DNA of 64,000 nucleotides, from contig PNAM01000071.1 of NCBI GenBank assembly GCA_003170275.1, positions 1 to 64,000 of the forward strand. Reading direction: 5' to 3'. Position 1 is the first letter of the stretch. Each line of letters starts with the position of its first letter. Positions 26,654 through 34,940 of this stretch are shown piece by piece. This DNA comes from Myxococcales bacterium (lineage in GTDB: Bacteria; Myxococcota_A; Polyangia; Palsa-1104). A program made the translations under genes and the position numbers. Under the pieces are notes generated by a model. The model saw nothing but the letters and a program-made list of their open reading frames with translations, was not told the DNA's origin and did not search any database.

Positions 26654-27628
26654 TCAGTCCTCATCGGGCGCGCCGCCGGAGCGTGCCAGATCTTCGGTGC
26701 GGATCTTTCCCGCGTCCATGCCGCGCGCGCGTTTGGTCATGGTGGCGAACAGCTCGTCGAACGGCGGGGCGGCACCTTTCATGAAGCGCAGCGGGTTGAC
26801 GCGCGCGACCACGAACGCCTTCAGGTACGGGCTGGTCAGGCCCTTCTCCTTGAGCTTGGCCACCGCTTCGCCGACCGCCTCGTCGAACTCGAGCACCACC
26901 TTGGCGCGCCGGCGCCGCTCCTCGATGGCCGAGCGCAGCGGCTGCTCGAGAAAGCCGTCGACCTTCTTCAGCACCGGCTGGTACGCGCCGCCCGACAGCC
27001 GGCCGCGCTCCTGGTAGGCGAAGCCGAGCGTGCACAGCTGCGGCTCCTCGAACTCCAGCACGTACTCCGACTCCTTGCGCGCGCCGTCGAGGCGGGTGAG
27101 CTCCTCGTACATGCGCACCACCTCGAGCGACTTTTCGCGCAGGTTGTGCGCCTTCTCGATGTTGAGCGCGAGGATCTGGAACGCCACCTCGCGCTCCGGC
27201 ACCAGCAGCGCCAGCACGGTCTTGGCCCCCAGCTCCTTGAGCGCGGTCAGGCGGTGGTTGCCGTTTGGCGTCTGATAGCCCGTCTCGGCCTTCACCGCGA
27301 TGATCGGATCGAGGTAGCGGCGGGTCTTGTCCATGGCCAGGGTGAGCTTGCGCACGTGCGCGTCGGACACGTCGCGCTGGTACGGCGTGGGCTCGACCTT
27401 GTCGATCGGCAGCGCGGCCAACAGCTGCACGTGGCCACCGAGCGGCTCGCGGTAGATCGCCAGCACCTGGCCCCCGTCGCTGGCGACCTGCGCGGCGAGC
27501 TCGGCGGCGGCGCCTTCGGGCGTGGCCACGGCCAGGTCGAGCGGGCCCAGGTCGGTCGGCTTGAGCTTGACGCCCTTGCGCGCGCGCGGCTTCCCCGACT
27601 TGGTGACCGGACGCTTTTTGGTGGCCAT
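26654..27628 (-). CDS. stand-alone ParB-like nuclease-fold protein
   Basis: A 324-residue protein. The N-terminus is basic (KKRPVTKSGKPRARKG). A ParB/Srx-type domain spans about 65-165: LPIDKVEPTPYQRDVSDAHV, LTLAMDKTRRYLDPIIAVK and QTPNGNHRLTALKELGA, with the GxHR box intact. A helical C-terminal half follows (LREKSLEVVRMYEELTRLDG and beyond). No parA or parS-like cluster is in the window and the C-terminal dimerisation region of chromosomal ParB is not seen, so it is probably not a partition protein. ParB-fold proteins of this kind bind nucleotides and act in many accessory contexts. Confidence 0.75.
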   Translation of the reverse strand: MATKKRPVTKSGKPRARKGVKLKPTDLGPLDLAVATPEGAAAELAAQVASDGGQVLAIYREPLGGHVQLLAALPIDKVEPTPYQRDVSDAHVRKLTLAMDKTRRYLDPIIAVKAETGYQTPNGNHRLTALKELGAKTVLALLVPEREVAFQILALNIEKAHNLREKSLEVVRMYEELTRLDGARKESEYVLEFEEPQLCTLGFAYQERGRLSGGAYQPVLKKVDGFLEQPLRSAIEERRRRAKVVLEFDEAVGEAVAKLKEKGLTSPYLKAFVVARVNPLRFMKGAAPPFDELFATMTKRARGMDAGKIRTEDLARSGGAPDED

Positions 27629-27677
27629 GCGACGGTACTATCAGACCGCGGCCCCGTGCGGTAGCGTGATCCGGAGC

Positions 27678-28688
27678 GTGAACGGAGACGTCAACGAGGA
27701 GGGCTTCGGCCGGCCGGTTCCGCCGGGCGGTTACGCGTGGTGGTACTTCGACGCGCTGTCCGACGACGGCACGCGCGCGTTCGCGGCCATCTTCTTCATC
27801 GGCTCGGTGTTCTCGCCCAGCTACGCGCGGCGCGTGCGGCGCGGCGAGCCGGCGCGCGCCGAGGAGCACCTGGGCGTTAACGTGGCACTGTACGAGCGCG
27901 GCAAGCAGGCGGCGTGGGTGATGAGCGAGTACGGCGCGCGCGAGCTGAAGAGCGCGAGCGCCTCGGAGCTGCGCATCGCCGGGTCGGGCATCGTGCGCTC
28001 GCCGTCGGGCGCCATCCGGCTCGAGATCGTCGAGCACTCGGCGCCGTTCCTCTCGTCGCTGGTGCGGGTGGGCGCGCGGGTGGTGGGCCACGTCGAGATC
28101 GAGCCGCTGTCGCCGTCGCTGGCGGGCAACGAGCTGGCTTCGGTCGATGGTCACCGGCATGGCTGGCGCGTGCCGGTGCCGCGCGCGCGCTTCACGGTCG
28201 AGATGGAGCGGCCGGCGTTTCGCTTCCAGGGCACGGGCTATCACGACACCAACTACGGCGACGGGCGGCTCGAGGCGGCGTTCTCGCGCTGGAGCTGGGC
28301 GCGCTTCCACACCGGCGATCGCACGGTGATCCTGTACGAGACGCGCGATCGCCGCGGCGTCGAGCGCGCCATGCTGGTCGACGCGCGCGACGGCGACGTG
28401 GCCAGCCAGCGCGCGACCCACGAGGTCGCCGCCGCCATCGACGGGCCGCTGCGTCGGGCGGGTTGGGGCCTGCAGCTGCCGGCCTGGTTCACGCTCAAGG
28501 ACGGCTCGCTGCGCTGCGAGCCCCGGCAGTTCCTCGAGACCGCGCCGTTCTACGCGCGCTACGTGGGCGCGCTGCAAGAGAACGGCAAGCCGCTCGCCAC
28601 CGGCATGGGCGAGTACCTCGATCTCGATCGCTTCTCCGGGCGTGGCATTCAGTTCCTGCTGCGCTTCAAGACGCGGAAGGTCTCGTGA
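27678..28688 (+). CDS. CrtC-like hydroxyneurosporene/carotenoid 1,2-hydratase family protein
   Basis: A 336-residue protein if the GTG at 27678 is used (VNGDVNEEGFGRPVPPGGYA). The ATG at 27628 would overlap the divergent ParB gene start. Family features are PPGGYAWWYFDALSDDG near the N-terminus, FRFQGTGYHDTNYGD and SRWSWARFHTGDRTVILYE, the lipocalin-like fold of CrtC/AttH proteins. CrtC adds water to terminal double bonds of acyclic carotenoids; more distant members act on other isoprenoids. No other carotenoid gene is in the window. Its stop overlaps the next start (GTGA), pairing it with an HpnI-like glycosyltransferase, so the substrate may be a lipid or terpenoid glycoside. Confidence 0.7.
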   Translation: MNGDVNEEGFGRPVPPGGYAWWYFDALSDDGTRAFAAIFFIGSVFSPSYARRVRRGEPARAEEHLGVNVALYERGKQAAWVMSEYGARELKSASASELRIAGSGIVRSPSGAIRLEIVEHSAPFLSSLVRVGARVVGHVEIEPLSPSLAGNELASVDGHRHGWRVPVPRARFTVEMERPAFRFQGTGYHDTNYGDGRLEAAFSRWSWARFHTGDRTVILYETRDRRGVERAMLVDARDGDVASQRATHEVAAAIDGPLRRAGWGLQLPAWFTLKDGSLRCEPRQFLETAPFYARYVGALQENGKPLATGMGEYLDLDRFSGRGIQFLLRFKTRKVS

Positions 28689-29878
28689 TCGCGCTCACGG
28701 TCCTCGTCGGGGTGTGGGGGTTCGCCTGCTTCGTGTTCACGGTCGCGGCGATCAACGCCGTTCGCAAGATGGTGCGCCGCTCGAGCGCCGAGGTGGCCAA
28801 CGCCAAGAGCTGGCCGGCGCTGGCGATCCTGCGGCCGTGCGAGGGGCTCGACGCGGGACTGGAGGAGAACCTGCTCTCATCGCTGACCGCGCGCTATGAC
28901 GGCCCGCGCGAGGTGTTCCTGCTGGTGCCGGCGCGAAGTGATCCGGCGTGGGCAATCGCGGAGCGCGTGGTCGCGCAGGCGGCGGCGCGTGCGCCGGGGG
29001 TCAAGGTGCAGCTGGTCGAGACCGCGATCCAGACGCGTGCCAACCGCAAGGTCGCGCAGCTGCTGGCCGCGGCGCCGTACGGCGATGCGCCGGTGATCGT
29101 AGTGGCGGACAGCGACATCCGCTTCGACGAGCGCACGCTGCCGTCGCTGATCGGCGTGCTCGAGGTCCATCCGCGCGCCGGCGCGTCGAGCGCGCCGTAC
29201 ATGGAGGTGCTCAAGGAGACCGCCGGCGATCGCGCGTCGGCGGCGCTGCTCTCGTCGACGCCGCACGCGTTCTACTGCCTGACCGCGCTGGCCGAGCGTT
29301 CGGGCGGCGCGCACGTGCTGTGCGGCGCGCTGATCGCGATCAAGCGCGCGGTGCTGGACGAGGTGGGCGGCTTCGCCTCGCTCGAGCCGTTCCTCGGCGA
29401 GGACTTCGAGCTCGCGCGCCGCCTGCACGAAAACGGCTACACCATCCCCACCTCGCCTGCCCCCGCGCCGGTCTTCGACCACGGCCGCACCGTCTCATCG
29501 GTGGTCCGCCGCTTCGCCCGCTGGTGCACGGTCACCCGCCAGCAGCGCCCGCACCTGTTCGCCACTTACACGCTGCTCCTCGGCTGCATGCCGCCGATCC
29601 TGTGTGGCGCCGCCGTCGCTCTCACCCTCCACGCCCCCTACGCCCCACTCGCCGCCTTGATCGTCACCGTCGCGCTCGCCGTCCGCATCGCCCTCGCCGC
29701 CACCCTTCGTCGCTGCTACGGCCTCTCCGCAAACCCCCTGCGCGCCCTGTTCGCGCTCCTGGTCGGCGAAACCGTCATCCTCCTCGCCGCCACCCTCGCC
29801 CTCGGCCGCCCCGAAGTCGAATGGCGCGGCCGCCGCTACCACGTAGGCCCCGGCGGCCTCCTCTCCCGCATCAACTAG
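28685..29878 (+). CDS. HpnI-like / ceramide-glucosyltransferase-type GT2 (family 21) membrane glycosyltransferase
   Basis: A 397-residue protein with an N-terminal membrane helix (VIALTVLVGVWGFACFVFTV), a catalytic GT domain and three or four C-terminal membrane helices. GT21 motifs are present: LRPCEGLDAGLEENLLS, VVADSDIRF (metal-binding DxD-type), LGEDFELARRL (catalytic Asp) and RRFARW (the (Q/R)xxRW motif). Homologues transfer a sugar from UDP- or GDP-sugar to ceramide or hopanoid tails. The GTG start overlaps the upstream stop. No squalene-hopene cyclase or other hpn genes are here, so the acceptor lipid is open. Confidence 0.82.
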   Translation: MIALTVLVGVWGFACFVFTVAAINAVRKMVRRSSAEVANAKSWPALAILRPCEGLDAGLEENLLSSLTARYDGPREVFLLVPARSDPAWAIAERVVAQAAARAPGVKVQLVETAIQTRANRKVAQLLAAAPYGDAPVIVVADSDIRFDERTLPSLIGVLEVHPRAGASSAPYMEVLKETAGDRASAALLSSTPHAFYCLTALAERSGGAHVLCGALIAIKRAVLDEVGGFASLEPFLGEDFELARRLHENGYTIPTSPAPAPVFDHGRTVSSVVRRFARWCTVTRQQRPHLFATYTLLLGCMPPILCGAAVALTLHAPYAPLAALIVTVALAVRIALAATLRRCYGLSANPLRALFALLVGETVILLAATLALGRPEVEWRGRRYHVGPGGLLSRIN

Positions 29879-29885
29879 CGACGCC

Positions 29886-30374
29886 TCACCGGACGCCTAG
29901 TTGGGCGAGTTGGGTTAGGAGGGACTGGAGTTGGGCGTCGGTGCAGTCGCCTTGGCTGGAGAAGAGGACTTTGCCGTCGGGGGCGACCAGGATGAGGTGG
30001 TTTTTTCCTTTGCTGAGGTTCCAGGACTTTCGGACCTGGCCGGTCCAGTCGATGTAGATGGTGGTGTTTTTGCTGGTGGCGGTCTTGCGGATGTCGGAGA
30101 GCGCGTACCTCTTGGCGGGCCACCAGTTCCACTTTTCCAGATCGGCGACGGGGAGCACGTCGACGAGGGCCTGGTTTTCCTTCTTGGAGTTGAGCTTGCC
30201 GAGGACGTCCTTGGCGTGTTGGTTCTGCTTGCCGCCGTCCTGGTCCTCGTAGATCAGCAGCACCGGCCGCGGGCCGGGGACGTCGCGCACGTTGCCGCTC
30301 TGATCCTCCAGCTTCACCGGCGGCGCGACCGCGCCCTGCGCGATCAGGAGCAGCGAGACGAGCAGCGCGATCAC
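29886..30374 (-). CDS. exported thioredoxin-fold protein, YtfJ-like
   Basis: A 162-residue protein starting at a GTG (30374) that overlaps the stop of the upstream lipase-like gene (GTGA). The signal peptide is VIALLVSLLLIAQGAVA. The mature domain (LEDQSGNVRDVPG, PVLLIYEDQDGGKQNQHAK, NTTIYIDWTGQVRKSW, HLILVAPDGKVLFSSQG) has the strand order of the redoxin/YtfJ group but no CxxC active site; its one cysteine (GDCTDAQ) is near the C-terminus. The role is unknown, possibly a non-catalytic thioredoxin-fold domain. Confidence 0.6.
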   Translation of the reverse strand: MIALLVSLLLIAQGAVAPPVKLEDQSGNVRDVPGPRPVLLIYEDQDGGKQNQHAKDVLGKLNSKKENQALVDVLPVADLEKWNWWPAKRYALSDIRKTATSKNTTIYIDWTGQVRKSWNLSKGKNHLILVAPDGKVLFSSQGDCTDAQLQSLLTQLAQLGVR

Positions 30375-31138
30375 GGCTGAATCTTCTCCGGTGGGACGCC
30401 GCCGCTCAAGATCCCGATCACGACCTTCGACACGATCTTGTTGTGATCGAACTTCGGATCGACCGCGATGCGACGGGCGCCGCGCGGGCCGATCCCCGGC
30501 GGCGCGACCAGGTGCCCGTAGCGCGGCTGCATCACCGGATCCGACGGGAAGCTGGTGACGTACTCGACCACCTCGACGCCGCGCGGCGGATCGGGATAGC
30601 TGCGAAAGGTGCCCATCACCGACATCATCGCCGGGGAGCGCCACGCGTCGTCGAGCGAGAACGGCGGGCCGAGCATGCCGCCGAACGGCGCGCCGATGGT
30701 GATCACCTGCAGCCGGCGATCGCGCGGCACCAACAGCCCGCCGATCGCCAGCGCCGCCACCATGCCGCCCACCGAGTGGCCGATCACGATCACCTGCTTG
30801 ACCGACGCGGGCGTCTGCCACAGCGCCGAGCCGAGCGTGGTGCGCAGGTCGCGCGACGCGCGCTCGAGCGAGCCCCACGGGTTCCACCAGAACACGAAGA
30901 AGTCGGCGCCCGGCGAGCGCAAGAGCGCCTGCACCGCGTCGTCCCATTCCCAGCCATAGCCGAGCACGCCCGGCACGATCACGAACAATCGCGTCACCCC
31001 GGCGCGCACGCGCGGCAGCGCCGGATGGCTGCCTTCGACGACGGGACAGGTCGGGCAGCGATCGCGCACGTGGGTCACGCAGCCGCCCGTCATCAGCAGC
31101 ATCAGCAGCATCAGCAGCGCGACTCTAGAATTCACCAC
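30371..31138 (-). CDS. lipoprotein alpha/beta-hydrolase (lipase-like)
   Basis: A 255-residue protein. The N-terminus VNSRVALLMLLMLLMTGGC is a lipoprotein signal peptide (lipobox TGGC). A pair CPTCP follows. The hydrolase core shows LFVIVPGVLGYGWEWD (oxyanion region) and nucleophile elbow VIVIGHSVGGMVAA (GHSVGG, Ser). A later Asp and the His of PRYGHLVAPPG or FDHNK are candidates for the rest of the triad. It is probably an esterase or lipase held at the outer or inner membrane. The coding region overlaps the 3' end of the TonB-receptor gene by 14 bp, so all three minus-strand genes 33710-29886 form one unit. Confidence 0.75.
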   Translation of the reverse strand: MVNSRVALLMLLMLLMTGGCVTHVRDRCPTCPVVEGSHPALPRVRAGVTRLFVIVPGVLGYGWEWDDAVQALLRSPGADFFVFWWNPWGSLERASRDLRTTLGSALWQTPASVKQVIVIGHSVGGMVAALAIGGLLVPRDRRLQVITIGAPFGGMLGPPFSLDDAWRSPAMMSVMGTFRSYPDPPRGVEVVEYVTSFPSDPVMQPRYGHLVAPPGIGPRGARRIAVDPKFDHNKIVSKVVIGILSGGVPPEKIQP

Positions 31139-33710
31139 GGATTCCGAACGAAGGGAGGATTGGCAGGCCGGTGATCGGCGCCGAGCGCACGAAGTCGTAG
31201 CTCGGCTGGATCACTTCCTGGTTGGCGCGGTTGTAGACGTTCGAGACGTCGAGGTACAGCTTGAGCAGCCAGCGCTTGAACAGGAACGTCTTGTCGATGC
31301 GAAAGTCGATGGCGTTGAAATCGGCGAGCCGCGCGGTGTTGACCGGGCCGTGCGCCGGCGAGTACACGTCGGAGTCGGCGTCGTAGTAACCACCGGACGG
31401 CGGCGTGTACGGAAAGCCGGTGATGTAACGAAAGCGCAGCCCGAGCTCGAAGCCGCGCGGCAGGTACGCGTGCGCCACGATCACCAACACGTGCGTCTGA
31501 TCGAAGTCGAACAGCCGCCAGCCGCAGGTGCTGCAGTCCTTGCGCTCGGACTTCATCAGCGTGTAGCTCACCAGCCCGAAGAACCACTTCGAGATCGACT
31601 GCCGCAGCAGCACCTCGAGCCCATACACGCGCCCTTCGCCGATCGACGCCACGCGCTCGGGCACCACCTGACCGCCGCGCTCGACGAACTTGCCGCTGGT
31701 CGCCGCCAGATCGTAGAGCTGCTTGTAGAAGCCGGTGGCCTCGACGATCAGGCCCGGCGCCAGACCCTGCTCGAGCGTGAGCGCGGTGTGCAGCGCCGAT
31801 TCGGGCCGCACCGTCGGGCTGCCGAACTGCGCCACGTAGTCGGTCGGCTGCGGCGGCTGCGAGTACAACCCCACGCCCGCCTTGAGCCAGGTGAAGCCGG
31901 CCAGGCGAAATTGCGCCGACAGCCGCGGGTTCACCGTCGGGTGCTGCAGCACGCTGTAGTAGTCGAAGCGCAGGCCGGGCGTGATGCTGACGCGGCCGTT
32001 CGGCTTCCAGGTGGCCTCGGCGAACAGGCCGATCTCGCCGAGGTTGATCGGCGTGTGCAGGTGCTGCGTCTCGCCGGCCGAGATCGGCGACGGGGTCTGG
32101 CCTTCGCGCGTGGGCGGCGGCACGTCCAGATCGAGCGCGACGTTGGAGTAGACCACGTCCGCGCCGATGAGGAACTTGAGCTTGCGCGACCACTGGTAGC
32201 GACCCTCGAGCCGCGCGTCGAGACCGCCGACGCCCACGCCGTAGGACAGCGTGCTGCCGAGCGCGCCCGACGAGCCCTGGTAGCCGCCGGCGAGCTGCGT
32301 GAAGAAGTTCCAGTTGCCGACCGCGCGCGTCCAGCGCACTTGTAGCTTGTGGAAGAAGATGTGCGTGCCGAACGAGGTGAGCGCGGGATCGGCGTCTTGC
32401 GGGCGGTCGAAGATCAGCTTGAGCACGTCGTCGGAGCCGAGCGCCATCACGCGCAAGTGGCCGCCGCCGACCGGATAGTCGAACACCGCCTGGTAGTCGT
32501 AGTAGACCGGCGCGTCGGTGAACTTGAGGCCGGGCGCCGCCACCGCCGAGAGCAGCGCGTCGACGTAGCTGCGGCGCGCGGCGAGTAGCAGCGAGCCCTT
32601 GCCGACCGGGCCTTCGGCGGAGAGGCCGGTGTCGAAGACGTTGGTCTCGGCGGCGCCGTGCCAGCGGTCGCGCTTGCCTTCGCGCAGATCGGCGTCGATG
32701 GTGCCGGCGATCGCGCGGCCGTAGCGGACGCCGAAGTTGCCGGCGAAGAAATCGATCGAGTCGATCACCTGCGTCGGCACCACCGAGGTGAGCCCGCCGA
32801 AGTGGTAGAGCTGCGGCACCTCGGAGCCGCCGATGTACACGCGGCTGTCGGTGGGCCGGCCGCCGCGCACGATGATCAGGCCGGTGTTGAACGGCGCGCG
32901 CGCCACGCCGGGCAGGTTCTCGATCGCGCGCAGCGCGTCGCCGAAGGTGCCGGGCATCTTGACCAGCTCCTCGGTGGTGAGCACCTGGCGCGAGATCTCC
33001 TCGCGGTTGAGATCGGCGCGCACCGTCGATTCGTAGCGCGTGTACTGGCTGGGCTCGATGTAGTAGTTGACGGTCAGCACCTCGCGCTCGCCGATGGTCT
33101 CGTTGGTCTCGTGGCGGCGCGCCTTGGGGCCGTTGACGATCACGTGGTACTTGCCGGGCGGCAGACCCTTGAGCGAGAAGTGGCCCTTGTCGTCGATGTC
33201 GGATTGGAACGTCCCGGCATCGCCGACGGCGATCACCTTGCCGTTGGCCACTGGCGCGCGCGTGCCGCGGAGAAAGACGCCGCCGGAGAAGCGCACCACC
33301 TCGTCGAGCTTTTTCGGCTCGGGCCGGGGTGCGATCTTGAGCACGAACTTGTAGGCGTAGGTGATGTGCGACGAGACCGGCGTGCGATCGGCGAGCGCCG
33401 GCCGAAAGCGGAACTTGCGCGCCGCGGCGACCGCCGCCTCGTCGAAGCCGTGGCCGGCGGGCGTCTTGACCTTCACGTTGGCGACCGCGCCCTGGTTGTC
33501 GACGTCGAACTCGAGCACCACCGTGCCCGACAGGTTGGCGTCGAGCGCCGCTTTGGGATACGGCGCGGGCACGCGCTCGACCAGCACCGGAGGCGTGAAT
33601 TTGGGTTGGCCCTCGCTGACGGGGGCATCCTCGGGGTTCATCTGGGCGAAGGCGGGCGCCCCGGTCAGGACGACGAGGAGCGCGACCGCGCGCAGCCACG
33701 GCGCTGGCAC
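31125..33710 (-). CDS. TonB-dependent receptor with N-terminal TonB-type C-terminal domain
   Basis: An 861-residue outer-membrane protein. After the signal peptide (PAPWLRAVALLVVLTGAPAFA) residues 40-125 form a TonB C-terminal domain (VPAPYPKAALDANLSGTVVL, EAAVAAARKFRFRPA). A carboxypeptidase-regulatory-like domain follows (140-215; KGLPPGKYHVIVNG), then the plug (about 220-345; ALRAIENLPGVARAPFNTG, IIVRGGRPTDSRVYIGG) and a 22-strand-type barrel ending GIRGEF. Because the TonB domain is fused to the receptor and lies in the periplasm, the architecture differs from canonical receptors, which have a TonB box. A nearby Phe terminus favours barrel assembly. The promoter starts transcription at the GTG. 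Confidence 0.88.
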   Translation of the reverse strand: MPAPWLRAVALLVVLTGAPAFAQMNPEDAPVSEGQPKFTPPVLVERVPAPYPKAALDANLSGTVVLEFDVDNQGAVANVKVKTPAGHGFDEAAVAAARKFRFRPALADRTPVSSHITYAYKFVLKIAPRPEPKKLDEVVRFSGGVFLRGTRAPVANGKVIAVGDAGTFQSDIDDKGHFSLKGLPPGKYHVIVNGPKARRHETNETIGEREVLTVNYYIEPSQYTRYESTVRADLNREEISRQVLTTEELVKMPGTFGDALRAIENLPGVARAPFNTGLIIVRGGRPTDSRVYIGGSEVPQLYHFGGLTSVVPTQVIDSIDFFAGNFGVRYGRAIAGTIDADLREGKRDRWHGAAETNVFDTGLSAEGPVGKGSLLLAARRSYVDALLSAVAAPGLKFTDAPVYYDYQAVFDYPVGGGHLRVMALGSDDVLKLIFDRPQDADPALTSFGTHIFFHKLQVRWTRAVGNWNFFTQLAGGYQGSSGALGSTLSYGVGVGGLDARLEGRYQWSRKLKFLIGADVVYSNVALDLDVPPPTREGQTPSPISAGETQHLHTPINLGEIGLFAEATWKPNGRVSITPGLRFDYYSVLQHPTVNPRLSAQFRLAGFTWLKAGVGLYSQPPQPTDYVAQFGSPTVRPESALHTALTLEQGLAPGLIVEATGFYKQLYDLAATSGKFVERGGQVVPERVASIGEGRVYGLEVLLRQSISKWFFGLVSYTLMKSERKDCSTCGWRLFDFDQTHVLVIVAHAYLPRGFELGLRFRYITGFPYTPPSGGYYDADSDVYSPAHGPVNTARLADFNAIDFRIDKTFLFKRWLLKLYLDVSNVYNRANQEVIQPSYDFVRSAPITGLPILPSFGIRGEF

Positions 33711-33716
33711 GCGCTG

Positions 33717-33745
33717 ATGCTATCGCTCCGACGGTGGGAATTCAA
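33717..33745 (-). promoter_or_regulatory. sigma-70 promoter of the TonB-receptor operon
   Basis: On the minus strand TTGAAT (33740-33745) and TAGCAT (33717-33722) have a 17-bp spacer. The -10 ends 6 nt before the GTG at 33710, predicting a leaderless transcript. Confidence 0.55.
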
Positions 33746-33747
33746 GA

Positions 33748-34884
33748 TCAGGCGGGCGTGCGCAGCGCCAGCGCGCCGAGCAGCGCGGCGCCGAACGCCA
33801 GGTGCACGAAGGCGGCCACCTTGAGCTGCGTCACGCGGTGGCGCAGGTGGTCGGCGGGCGTGCCGCGACCGAGCTGGTAGTGCTTGCCGTCGGGCTCCAG
33901 GCGCTGCCGGTGGCTCGAGCGCCATGGGCCGGCACAGGGCTCGCCGGTCACGCGCCCGACGACGTACACGTCCTCGCCGTCGACGAGCGGGAACGACGGC
34001 TCGCGATCGCTGCGCTCCAGGCCCGGGCCGAGCTCGAGGTGCGCGCCGTCGACCAGCACCGCGGCGCCCTCGGGCAGGAGCGCGCCGCGACGGTGGTCGC
34101 CGAACACCACCGCGCCGGGCGGCAGGCGCAGCGTCCCGAAGCGCAGGTTCGCGGTCGGGCGCATGGCGCGGCGCAGGTTCCAGATGGTGAGTAGCGACAG
34201 CCCGTACAGCGTCGCCAGCACCGCCAGCCAGATCGCGGGCGGGGTGTGCGAGAGGATGCCGACCGAGGCGAAGAGGGTGGTGGGATGAAGGCGGCGGCCG
34301 TGCGCGTCGAGGCGGATCGCCTGCGCCGCGCCGTGGTGGTTGATGGCGAGCCAACCGTCGCCGAGCGGGTGGGCGACGAAGTCATTGCCGACCCGCACGG
34401 TGGCCGCGCCGCGCCACTCGCCGTGCGCGCGGGCGCTGAGCTGGCCGTCGAGGTTGCGGAGCGAGAGGTGGAGCGCGCCGGCGTGCGTGGTGGTGCCGGT
34501 CTGGCGATCGCGATCGATCTCCAGCGGCTCGAGCTGGCCTTCGCGCGCGAGGAACACCCACGGCAGCGGCGCGTTCGGCGGGGTGTCGACGGCAAAGCCG
34601 AGGCTGCGCAAGCCTTGCTGGGCGGTGCGCGCGTTGCGCCAGGTGACGCGCGACCAGGTCAGATCGCCGTCGATGAGGTAGGCCTCGTCCGGGTACAGCA
34701 CGTGCAGCCCGTCGGGGGCGGAGACGACCGCGAGCGCGTGGGCCAGATCGGGCTCGAGCGGCGGCGGAAGCTGCTGCGCGGCGCGTGGGGCGCGCGCGAA
34801 GTGGACGAAGACGGTGGTGGTGAGGGCGGTGGTGCCGAGTGCGGCGAGGACCAGGAGCGCGGCGGACGCCGGAAGCTTGCGCAT
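33748..34884 (-). CDS. membrane protein of unknown function, paralogue A of a tandem pair
   Basis: A 378-residue protein starting MRKLPASAALLVLAALGTTA. It has an N-terminal membrane helix, a periplasmic domain of about 180 residues, a central helix (IWLAVLATLYGLSLLTIWNL, about 212-235), a cytoplasmic domain and a C-terminal hydrophobic segment (about 350-375). The cytoplasmic part shows LRLPPGAVVFG, PLVDGEDVYVVGRVTG and YQLGRGTPADHLRH, all matched in the upstream neighbour. No known family is recognised; the cytoplasmic fold resembles small beta domains in GIDE/DUF3592-type membrane proteins only loosely. Confidence 0.65.
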   Translation of the reverse strand: MRKLPASAALLVLAALGTTALTTTVFVHFARAPRAAQQLPPPLEPDLAHALAVVSAPDGLHVLYPDEAYLIDGDLTWSRVTWRNARTAQQGLRSLGFAVDTPPNAPLPWVFLAREGQLEPLEIDRDRQTGTTTHAGALHLSLRNLDGQLSARAHGEWRGAATVRVGNDFVAHPLGDGWLAINHHGAAQAIRLDAHGRRLHPTTLFASVGILSHTPPAIWLAVLATLYGLSLLTIWNLRRAMRPTANLRFGTLRLPPGAVVFGDHRRGALLPEGAAVLVDGAHLELGPGLERSDREPSFPLVDGEDVYVVGRVTGEPCAGPWRSSHRQRLEPDGKHYQLGRGTPADHLRHRVTQLKVAAFVHLAFGAALLGALALRTPA

Positions 34885-34940
34885 TCACGTTTCGACACCG
34901 CCGTGGCGCGAAGGTTCCCGAACGAGCGCGTTTCCCCTCG

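Noticed and set aside
26654..27628. ParB-type chromosome partition gene marking a replication origin
   Set aside because: There is no parA, no 16-bp parS-like palindromes, no dnaA or gidB, and the C-terminus is unlike chromosomal ParB.
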